Shown one piece after another: positions 56,106 to 64,000 of a DNA stretch of 64,000 nt. The stretch's first letter is position 1; each line of letters opens with the position of its first letter. The stretch lies in contig NC_080171.1 of assembly GCF_950295315.1 (NCBI RefSeq), forward strand, positions 30,558,361 through 30,622,360. The letters are read 5' to 3'. The stretch comes from Erinaceus europaeus. Taxonomy: Eukaryota > Chordata > Mammalia > Eulipotyphla > Erinaceidae. A model generated the notes under the pieces. That model was not told the origin of the DNA, searched no databases, and worked only from the letters and a program-made list of their open reading frames with translations. Position numbers and translations under genes: made by a program.

Positions 56106-56562
56106 CCCCAACTCTTCATCTGCACTACTCCAGCCTTTAGGTTCATAAATAGTCAACAAATTGTTTGGCTTTATATGTTAACTCTCTTTTCAGCCATCAG
56201 GTTCCAGATGCTAGCATGATGACAACCAGACTTCCCTGGACAGACAACCCCACCAATGTGTCCTTGAGCTCCCCAGAACCCTGCCCAACTAGGGAACTAG
56301 AGAGGCAGTCTGGGAGTATGGATCTACCTGTCAATGCTCATGCTCAGTGGGGAAGCAATTACAGAAGCCAGACCTTCCACCTTCTGCATCCCACAATGAC
56401 CTTGGGTACATACTCCCAGAGGGTTAAAGAATAGGAAAGCTATCAGGGGAGGAGATGGGATACGGAGTTCTGGTGGTGAGAACTGTGTGGAGTTGTACCC
56501 CTCTTATCCTATGGCTTTGTGGGTGTTTCCTTTTTATAAATAAAATAAAATAAAACAAAACA
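56106..56562 (+). mobile_element. L1 tail 1, sense half of a twin-primed copy
   Basis: Starts ccaactcttcatctgcacta. The same words appear reversed at the far end of the inverted half. Ends ggttctggtggtgagaactg-type sequence and (aaaat)n. Recurrent frame at 56165-56434. Confidence 0.9.
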
Positions 56563-56784
56563 AAAATCCAGAACCCCAACTACTTTAGGCTGACTTACTT
56601 TCTGTCTACCCTTCCTTCCTGGAGGGTGTACTGTCCTTTTAGCTAACTTTTCTATTCAAGTTGTTAATATATTTTCTTTTCTTTAATTAAAGACATTTTC
56701 TGCCTCTTGTGGACCTTGGGGCTACTTCTCATTTCCAAGATCTAGTCCATACTCTATCTTTAGAAGGTACATTTTCTTTCTAAA

Positions 56785-57015
56785 AAGGTGTGTTTAATAA
56801 CAAAATAGAGATAAACAGCATCACTCTAGAGCATTTGTAATGTCAAAGATCAAGCTTGGGACCTCTTCGCCAAGAAGAATAGTTTATTTGTATAGTGTGC
56901 TGCTTTGTCATGTACTGGATCTTGGTTCATACCTGACCCCCACCACAATGAAGGAAAATTTGGTCTCTCTACCTCTCTGTCTCTATAACAATAAAATAAA
57001 ATAAAATAAATAAAC
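56785..57015. mobile_element. type E relic (-) followed by type D SINE (+)
   Basis: 56785-56870 reversed: atagagataaacagcatcac, caagcttgggacctcttcgc. 56875-57015 sense: gtatagtgtgctgctttgtc, ccaccacaatgaaggaaaat, (aaaat)n tail. Confidence 0.6.
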
Positions 57016-57094
57016 ACTTCATATCTAATGTGTGATAAATCCAAGGTTTATGCATTGTGCCACCTCCTGCATCACTCATTAATTAATAAATCTT

Positions 57095-57400
57095 ATTGTC
57101 TAGGAAATGGTACAGTGAATAAAGTGTTAGAACTACAGACACGGGGTCCAGAGTTTGATCCTTGGCATCACATATGCCAGAGTAATGCTTTGACTCTTTC
57201 ATTAATAATAAATTAATGAATTAAATTTAATAAGGCCTGTGACCTGAGAGATAGAACACTGGATAAAACCTTGAACTCTCAAAGCATATATTCCTTGGCA
57301 CTCCACATATCAATGGTGCTCTGGTTCTCTCTTCCTCACTCTCATATATAAATGAATCAATCGTTAATTCTCATATATAAATGAATAAATCATTAATAAT
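57095..57400 (+). mobile_element. two tandem type E SINEs
   Basis: 57095-57235: ggtacagtgaataaagtgtt, ccagagtttgatccttggca. 57236-57400: gagatagaacactggataaa, ttccttggcactccacatat. Confidence 0.65.
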
Positions 57401-57465
57401 ATTTTAACAAATTGATAAAGGCCTTTAAAAAATTAAATGAGTCTTAAATGGGGTGGGGGGAGGAA

Positions 57466-57600
57466 TTGGGAAGACAGCATAGTGGTTATGCAAAGGCTTT
57501 CACTCCTGAGGCCCCAAATGTCCCAGGTTCAATCCCCAGCACCACCCTAAGCAAGAGGTGAGCAGTTCTCTGGGTAAAAAGGATATTTTAAAAGACTTCT
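57466..57600 (+). mobile_element. type C SINE
   Basis: gacagcatagtggttatgca, cccaggttcaatccccagca, gtgagcagttctctgggta. Confidence 0.85.
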
Positions 57601-57944
57601 AACCTAGATAATAATTACAGAATTTGAACAACATTTCCCAGGAACATGATTGATAATGATAGAAAGATTTAATAACAAATAGCATTGGCTGGCTTTAGAA
57701 AAACAAGCACACCCAGTCTGGGTGAGAGAATAAAATGATGTGCTTCCTTGGCAATTCAAAATCGTAAATGTCTTGTGAATATCCCTATAATCCAAGTTCT
57801 AGGAACTTTTCCCTTTGAATAAAATCATGGACATGCAACCAGTGTCACTATGTCACCTTATGCTAAGACTGCCTTTTTGCTTCAAATTGTATCCAGAAAT
57901 GTCAAGCCTGAGATGTCAACTTTCCAACTCCCATAAACTGATAA
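57601..57944. other. intronic unique sequence
   Basis: Nothing recognised. Confidence 0.45.
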
Positions 57945-58520
57945 CAAGTTGCAGGTGCTATGATGAATTTCCTGGGCAGATGACCTCATCAATGTGTCCT
58001 GGAACCTCATCTCTCCAGAGCCCTGCCCCACTAAGGAAGGATAGAAACAGACTACTGGAATGGATCAACCTGCCAACATCCATGTCCTGCAGAGAAGCAA
58101 TTATAGGAGCCAGAATTCCCACCTTCTGCACCCCAAAAAGAAATCTGGCCCATAATACCAAAGGGGGAGAAGTGTTAGGGGGAAGATGACTAGAAAGCTC
58201 TAAAACTCAATTCCATCAGGACCTAGAAACAGAAGAGGGAGAAAAAAAAGAAAGGATATTTGGAAGTAGAGGCAGGTATAGGCATGACTTAGAAAGGACG
58301 ATAAGGCAGGACCATAGGGGGAAAAAATGGGCAAAAGTATATATAGATAGACAGTTATAGAAATAATAGTCAACGCATACCTGTGACCTTGGAAGAGCCA
58401 CTGAAGTTTCCCACAGAGGGAATACAGACATGGAACTCTGGTGGTAAGAACAGTGTGGAATTGTACCCCTGTTGTCTGATAATTTTGTAAATTAATATTA
58501 AACTACTAATTTAAAATATT
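57945..58520 (+). mobile_element. L1 tail 1, 5'-truncated
   Basis: acaagttgcaggtgctatga, ctcatcaatgtgtcctggaa, ccatcaggacctagaaacag, aactctggtggtaagaacag. Confidence 0.85.
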
Positions 58521-59376
58521 CTTTTTTTTTTAAAAAAAAAAGAGCAAATTGTTAATCAAATCAAATTTCACACAATAAACTTAATACATTTTAGAGTAAA
58601 GATGTGCAAAATTACTTCAAAGAAAAGCACTAGGCTTAAGGAAGGCTTGGTTAAAGACACTACTAACCTTCCCAAAGAAAGAATGTGTCAATCACAATTG
58701 GTGTTGGGCAGTGAATAAAGGAGAGAAAAAGAAGTGTCCAACCAGAGGATACAGGTCCCAGCCAAAGTACTTCAAGTTCTTTCTGCATTCTCTTTGTGAA
58801 GGCTCTCATTATGGAGATGGATGCCTGAGGCCAGCTTAGCTTAATGTCATTTAACATTCTAAATGCAGATTAAGTGCCCCTGCTCTAATTCCAAGATCAT
58901 CAAGCAAGCTTCCAGTTATAATGTGCTCGCCTTTATCTGCAGCTGTAGAAAGCAACTATTGTGCCAATCTGTGTTATTCATGTCCACATGATAGTTTTGA
59001 CCACCTTGCACAACAATAACATGAGAATCTACTTTTATTTTATAATAAAAAATAATAATAACTTTGGTCTTTATAAGAGACATAGGGAGTCACAGAGCAC
59101 TTGGAATTCAGACGTGGGAAGATTAAGTTCCATAACAAACTACTCCAGCACAGTATGGCATATGGGCGGCAAGAAAGAGGAACAAGAAGAGAAGTGAAGA
59201 TGTCAAGTAGGAAGCAATTCCAGGAGTCCAGGTAAAAATGATGAGGAGTAAATTAAAGTGTTGTGTAAGTATTCATTTGGTGTTCATATTCCTAGATTTT
59301 ATGGTTGAAGACAAATGATAAGTATTTCTTCCAACAAAATCTCAAATAGCATGACAGAGCAGACCCCAGTGAATAT
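58521..59376. other. intronic unique sequence
   Basis: No recognised repeat or coding signal. Confidence 0.5.
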
Positions 59377-59460
59377 TTGTGGAAGGAAGGAAGGAAGGAA
59401 GAAAGGAAGGAAGGAAGGAAAGAAGGAAGGAAGGAAGGAAGGAAGGGAGGAAGGCAGACA
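59377..59460. repeat. (GGAA)n microsatellite
   Basis: ggaaggaaggaagg repeated for about 80 bp, with gaaa and gggagg interruptions. Confidence 0.95.
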
Positions 59461-59572
59461 AAATTAAAAAGGGAGGAGGGATGGAATGAAGAGGTGGAGG
59501 GGAAGGACACATGCCAAAGTGATATTCTGGTTTTTTCTCTCCTTACTCTCTCAAATCTCTCTCTTATTTAAT

Positions 59573-59824
59573 GATTTTTTTTTTTATTCTTCTTGTTTTG
59601 TTTTGCCTCCAGGTTCTTGGTGCCTGCACTATGAATCCACTGCTCGTGGAGGCCATTTTTCCCCATTTTTGTTGCCTTTGTTGCTGTTATTATTATTGTT
59701 ATTGCTGATGTTGTTGAATAGGACAGAGAGAAATCGAGAGCGAGAGAGGGGGAGAGAAATATAGACACCTGCAGACCTGCTTCACCACTTGTGAAGCAAC
59801 CTCCCTGCGGGTGGGGAGCCAGGG
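59573..59824 (-). mobile_element. type A-long SINE, head missing
   Basis: Reversed: tttgcctccaggttcttggt, tgaatccactgctcgtggag, ttgaataggacagagagaaa. It stops at gtggggagccaggg, before the A box, and an (aaataaat) stretch follows. Confidence 0.8.
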
Positions 59825-60024
59825 AAATAAATAAATATTTTTTTAAATATACAAACCAGTCTTTGAAGGAAGAAGGGAGACAGTTGAGAAAGTAGAAAGT
59901 GCTAAATTGAGGAAAATTTTCTAAGGGAAAGCTCTGGGGCCAACTGCTTCTCAGCCACAGGCCTTTCCAAAACAGGATCTAAGTCCCAACCTCCAGTTCC
60001 CAGATAATAGGATTTGCCCAGAGG

Positions 60025-60170
60025 CCTGAGACCTAGTTCAGCCCTAGAGTATAGGACTTGCACGCTTGAGACACTCAGGACCCCAAGGTCAAATTCCTGG
60101 CATTTCCATATGTCAGAGTCCCTTTCACACACACATTCTCTTTCGTAAATTTTTTTAAACAATTAAAAAA
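60025..60170 (+). mobile_element. type E SINE relic
   Basis: cttgagacactcaggacccc, ggtcaaattcctggcatttc, atatgtcagagtccctttc. Confidence 0.5.
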
Positions 60171-60174
60171 ATAC

Positions 60175-60493
60175 ATACTTGTTTTTAAAATGGTATCTTT
60201 GCTCAGCTCTGGCTTATGGTGAAACTAGGAATTGAACCTGGGACCTCCATGCCTCATATATGAATGTCTTTTGCAAAAGAGATTACCATTAATAATGTAG
60301 ATGAAATTTATCAGATTACTTGAAAAACTTTAACAAAATTGATGTTTCTGGAGAAATTTTGTCAAGAAGGGAGTATCAATTCTTATTTGAGCTTCCAGTC
60401 TGCTAGTTTGCCCAATACATTTTAGTTATCTCTGTTCTGTAGTTTTGAGGGTTGTTAACTCATAAAAGTCCATGAACCAATTTCTTGAATTAG

Positions 60494-60540
<47 letters not shown>

Positions 60541-60910
60541 ATACATATATGTGTTGGATTTTTTTTCTCTGGAGAACCCTGACTGATAACAAATTGACAG
60601 CTTAATTATATCACAATAACGAGCTAATTATTTAAATTAAGTGAATTAAAATATAAGCTCCAGGTGAACAAGAATTTTTTGCTTTATTCACAGTTGCAAT
60701 CAGTCCCCCAAACAGTATCTGGCATATAAATAGGTGTTCAATGAATAACTGTTAAGTGAATAAAAGACAGCTTTATTGTAAAAGAAGAAAGGAAAGAAGG
60801 AAGATAGAAAGAAAGGAAGGAAGGAAAATTACTGTACTATTAAAACAAAAAAAATTGGTCAATTAAAAAAAAAAACGTCTTTTGCATAACCATCATTATG
60901 CTACCCACAA
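60175..60910 (-). mobile_element. type C SINE split by a polyadenylated insert
   Basis: Body at 60180-60274 (gctcagctctggcttatggt, attgaacctgggacctccat, gtcttttgca). The 5' head is at 60877-60910 (gtcttttgcataaccatcat). gtcttttgca occurs on both sides of the insert. Confidence 0.6.
60275..60876 (+). mobile_element. polyadenylated insertion of unknown source
   Basis: About 600 bp ending in an A tract, with an attaaa hexamer about 20 bp upstream, flanked by a 10-bp repeat in a SINE. It contains a (TG)n tract (60497-60538), the phrase ctggagaaccctgactgata known from old mammalian repeats, and a MIR/L2-like end (ctggcatataaataggtgtt, caatgaataactg). No reading frame. It could be a retrocopy of a noncoding transcript or 3' UTR. 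Confidence 0.4.
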
Positions 60911-61230
60911 ATAATCTTTAAAAATACAATGAACATCTGAACATCTCACCTGATATTTTAAGAGGTTCTAATATTTTAAGAGAGTGTGTATAAACCCCAG
61001 ACTCCTGACATTAGCCCCGTTCAATTATACCAGACCTGTTAGTTAACCTCACAATCTAGGATCCATTGGAAATAGGTGTTGACCCACAAACACGTCCTGC
61101 AACCCAAGATTTCTTCACCATTGGCTAAAAGGTCTTTGCAACAAAAATTTCCTTGAGTGTGTATATGTGTATGTGTTAGTTTGTATGTCTGTGTATAAAA
61201 GTGTGTGTGTTTGGTGGGTGGTGGAGTGTA
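60911..61230. other. intronic unique sequence
   Basis: Nothing recognised before the GT tract. Confidence 0.45.

Positions 61231-61232
<2 letters not shown>

Positions 61233-61281
<49 letters not shown>
61233..61281. repeat. (TG)n microsatellite
   Basis: About 24 uninterrupted TG units preceded by a diverged GT-rich stretch from about 61157. Confidence 0.95.
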
Positions 61282-61283
<2 letters not shown>

Positions 61284-61420
61284 CCTACCTTGCAAGAGGA
61301 TCTAGAGACTGTCATGTCAAACACTCTAGCTTACCTCTCTCCCCAGTCCTCACACACTCTGCAGGGGTGAGTAAGCAAGGCCAGTGAGGGATAGCCACTA
61401 GCCCTACAAGAAGCAATAGT

Positions 61421-61680
61421 TAGGGGCCTAGGCTGTGGTGCACACATTGCAATACATAAGAACCAGGATTCAAGTCCTCTGTCCCCACCTGCAGGAGGGA
61501 AGCTTCAAAAGTGGTGAAGCAGTGCTACAGGCAGCTCCCTTTGTCTCTCCTTCTCCCCTCCCTCTCTCAATTTCCCACTGTCTTTATTCAATAAATAAAT
61601 AAATTATTAAAAGGAGAAGGAGGAATAGGGGGACGAGGATGGGGAGGAGGCAGAGAAGAAGGGGAGGGAGAAGAAGAAGC
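61421..61680 (+). mobile_element. type B SINE with purine-rich 3' tract
   Basis: ggcctaggctgtggtgcaca, aggattcaagtcctctgtcc, ttattcaataaataaataaa. 61608-61680 is gaagga/ggggag sequence. Confidence 0.8.
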
Positions 61681-61682
61681 AA

Positions 61683-62725
61683 GACTGGGAGCTACTATCT
61701 GCCCAAATCCAATTTTATAGCTCTATTCTCAACTCTGACACCATCTTCTCTGGCAATATTCTCATCCAACTCCATGTTAGCTATCAGACTCAAGCAAAAA
61801 CTGTGAAAGTCACGGGCTCTTATAAACATACTTAAAATGGATTACTTTAGGGTGGGGGTAGATAGCATAATGGTTATGTAAACAGACTGTCATGCTTGAG
61901 GCTCCGAAGTTCCAGGTTCAATTCCCTCACACCACCATAAGCCAGAGCTGAGCAGTGTTCTGGTGTTTCTATCTGTATCTTTCTCTCTCTGCATCTCTCA
62001 AAAAATAAAATAAATAAAATACTTTTAAAAGAAAGTAAAAAAAAAATTAATTAATTACTTCTTTCCGCCCTAAGATCCCTATTGTTCTATTCCTACTTTT
62101 TGGTTCCTGTTCATTAATCATTTTGTCCTGCTTTTTATCTTACTGCCTTTTAGCCACCAAGTTTCAAATGCTATCATGATACCATCCTGACTTCCCAGGG
62201 CAGATGACCTCATGAATGTGTTCTGGAACCTTACCTCCACCCCATGAGGGAAAGATAGAAATAGGATAGGGGTATGGATAGACCTGCCAGCATCCAGAGA
62301 GGTAAGCTATTACAGTAGCCAGAACTCCCACCTTCTGCACTCCATAAAGAATGTTGGTTCATACTCCCAGAGGGGAAGAAATGATAGGGGAAAGATAACC
62401 AGAGGGCTCTGAACTCCAACTCCATCAGAATCCAGAGAGAGAAGAGGAAAAAAAGAAGGGTATTCAGTAGTAGTAATAGTTGTAACAGGAGTAGATGTGA
62501 CTTAAAAAGGAAGAAAAGATAGGACTGTGGAATAAAGGGCAGATATATATATAAACATAGATAGTTATAGAAATAACATGGGAGATCTACTGTAGCTTCC
62601 AATGGAGAGGCTGAGGATATAGAACTCTGGTGGTGGGAATGGTACAAAATCATACCCCCCCCCATTATCTTATAATTTTGTAAATCAATATTAAGTCACT
62701 AATAAAACTGAAATAAAATATATGT
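61683..62725 (+). mobile_element. L1 tail 1 with a type C SINE inside
   Basis: gggagctactatctgcccaa, catgttagctatcagactca, then after the SINE tttccgccctaagatcccta, caccaagtttcaaatgctat, aactctggtggtgggaatgg, tcaatattaagtcactaat. The 144-codon open frame on the opposite strand (62231-62665) is a by-product. Confidence 0.85.
61854..62048 (+). mobile_element. type C SINE
   Basis: tagatagcataatggttatg, gttccaggttcaattccctc, gctgagcagtgttctggtgt, then C/T-rich sequence and an A-rich tail. Confidence 0.9.
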
Positions 62726-63120
62726 ATTAGAAACAAAGATTATAAATTTATTTGACAGGCAAAAATGAAGAAGGAGAAAGCGAAGAGAAGGAGGAGGGAG
62801 GAGGAAGAGGGGCAGCAGAAGTAGCAGTGGTTAGAAAGCTTGGGCACAGGGCTCTCAGCTGACTCACCATGGCAAGGAGCTGGGACGCACAGAATAGAGA
62901 CAACTTCAGTGACAATAACTAGCATTTAGAATACCTTATCTTTGTATATTTCACTACAGTTCAAAGGCCAAGAACCAAAATTTCAGTATCTTTAGGGTGG
63001 AATGAAATTATGGCCAAATTCTTCAAAAGTAACTCTCTTGAAACTATTTCTTTTTTTATGTGGATAACTAGTCAAATAAAATAGTCAATATAGGTCATCA
63101 GGGTAGCCAAGTTGGCTAGC
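62726..63120. other. intronic sequence with a purine tract
   Basis: gaagg/aggagg purine stretch at about 62768-62815. The rest is unique. Confidence 0.5.
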
Positions 63121-63134
63121 AGAGTTAAAGTACT

Positions 63135-63353
63135 GTGGGTATCACTCTCAGTTGAGAGCACACGTTATAGTGCACAAGGGCCAGTGTTCAAGTCCTCCAT
63201 CCCCACCTGCAGGGGGAAAGCCTCACAAGCAGTGAAGTACTGCTTCTGATGTCTCTCTTTCTCTGTCCCTTTCTAGCTCCCTCTTCCCTCTCATTTTCTC
63301 TGTCTTTATACAAGAGAAATAAAATATAATAAAAATAAAACAGTTTAAAAAAA
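63135..63353 (+). mobile_element. type B SINE, first of two at one target
   Basis: Starts after agagttaaagtact (63121-63134). Reads cagttgagagcacacgttat, gtgttcaagtcctccatccc and aataaaatataataaaaat. A second target copy begins at 63354. Confidence 0.85.
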
Positions 63354-63364
63354 AGAGTCAAAGT

Positions 63365-63642
63365 GGGAGTCGGGCTGTAGGGCAGCAGGTTAAGCGCAGG
63401 TGGCGCAAAGCACAAGGACCAGCATAAGGATCCCGGTTCGAACCCGGCTCCCCACCTGCAGGGGAGTCGCTTCACAGGCAGTGAAGCAGGTCTGCAGGTG
63501 TCTATCTTTCTCTCCTCCTCTCTGTCTTCCCCTCCTCTCTCCATTTCTCTCTGTCCTATCCAACAACGACAACAACAATAACTACAACAGTAAAACAACA
63601 AGGGCAACAAAAGGGAATAAATAAATAAAATTAAAAAAAAAA
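63365..63642 (+). mobile_element. young type A SINE, second of two at one target
   Basis: Between agagtcaaagt at 63354-63364 and agagtcaaagtact at 63643-63656. Near-consensus body. Confidence 0.95.
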
Positions 63643-63656
63643 AGAGTCAAAGTACT

Positions 63657-63882
63657 AACACTCCTGAACCTCTCTTTAGAGAAGGCCTCCAGTCAGGTTC
63701 TGATGGATAGAAATCCAGAATGACTTAGACAATTAAAATTCTGGGTGGCTTAAGGAAAAAAAATCCTTAATTACTGTGAAAAAATTTACAACTCATGATG
63801 AGTAACTATCAAAGGACCACATATAGTAGAGTTTTATAAACACATTCATAGAAAAATACAGAAAGAGAGGTAGGTAGGTAGG

Positions 63883-63948
<66 letters not shown>

Positions 63949-64000
63949 AAAAGGGAATTACCAGAATGGGAGATTACAGGAAAGAAGGGGTACTAAATAA
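63657..64000. repeat. intronic end with (GGTA)n(GT)n
   Basis: Unique to about 63866, then four to five ggta units and about 29 GT units (63869-63946), then unique sequence to the window end. Confidence 0.85.

Larger units (their letters stand above)
32509..64000 (-). other. NTRK2: NTRK2 intron upstream of the first LRR exon (partial, at least 31.5 kb)
   Basis: The acceptor ag is at 32510-32509. The preceding exon should encode the signal peptide and the cysteine-rich LRRNT ending near Glu70. I see no such GC-rich exon to the end of the window, so the intron extends beyond 64000. It is packed with retroposons, listed separately. Confidence 0.8.

Noticed and set aside
62231..62665. 144-codon open frame (-)
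   Set aside because: Lies antisense in an L1 tail. Fragments of the same frame appear in other copies at 50675-51062 and 58216-58431.
32537..64000. Search for the signal-peptide/LRRNT exon of NTRK2
   Set aside because: No GC-rich cysteine-containing exon ending before Ile71 was seen. Taken to lie beyond 64000.

Overview
The window is mammalian nuclear DNA, almost certainly from a hedgehog (Erinaceidae; Erinaceus or Atelerix). The main evidence is dozens of copies of a tRNA-derived SINE with a recognisable A box (tagcacagcgg), B box (ggttcgaaccc), a C/T-rich middle, an acaacaacaa stretch and an (aaataaat)n tail; I associate this family with hedgehogs from memory. The only protein-coding gene I can support is NTRK2 (TrkB, the BDNF/NT-4 receptor tyrosine kinase), transcribed right to left. 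Four ectodomain exons are present: 32508-32434, 32317-32246, 19468-19400 and 17183-17029. Each has AG/GT splice sites. Joined, they give one open frame matching human TrkB residues about 71-195: the LRR block and the four-cysteine LRRCT module. The first coding exon (signal peptide and LRRNT) would lie to the right of 64000, and the Ig-like, transmembrane and kinase exons to the left of position 1. I looked for the flanking exons and did not see them.

Layout: 1-17028 is the partial intron after the LRRCT exon. 17184-19399, 19469-32245 and 32318-32433 are complete introns of 2.2 kb, 12.8 kb and 116 bp. 32509-64000 is part of a long intron upstream of the LRR exons. Retroposons fill much of these introns. 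Labels used here: type A SINE (about 290 bp, hedgehog type); A-long (A plus a 3' extension read as gcctccagg...ccctggaggc); type B (related tRNA SINE ending aataaataaagata); type C (head atagcataatggttatgcaaaag, B box ggttcaatcccc); type D (head about tagctcacttggatagtgca, body ending gagcagtgaagc); type E (head agtgaataaagcattggactc). L1 material falls into ORF2 fragments and two different 3' ends. Tail 1 is up to about 2 kb and ends ggtggtgggaattgtgtgg...cccctcttatcc. Tail 2 is shorter and ends ctgtaaactattaatccccc-aataaag. Old MIRs, one mariner-like MITE, one well-preserved solo LTR, a second LTR family, a 46-bp minisatellite and many microsatellites complete the picture.

The window holds no bacterial-type system, CRISPR array, operon or new multigene locus. 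Points worth a second look: probable loss of a TrkB N-glycosylation sequon; a CT microsatellite serving as the polypyrimidine tract of an LRR exon; three loci where two retroposons landed one after the other on the same target site; four L1 copies with twin-priming inversions; a recurrent open frame in the L1 tail; a promoter-like GC-rich segment near 55 kb; and a polyadenylated insertion of unknown source at 60.3-60.9 kb. Repeat boundaries are read by eye and are usually good to 5-20 bp, unless target-site duplications (TSDs) fix them.
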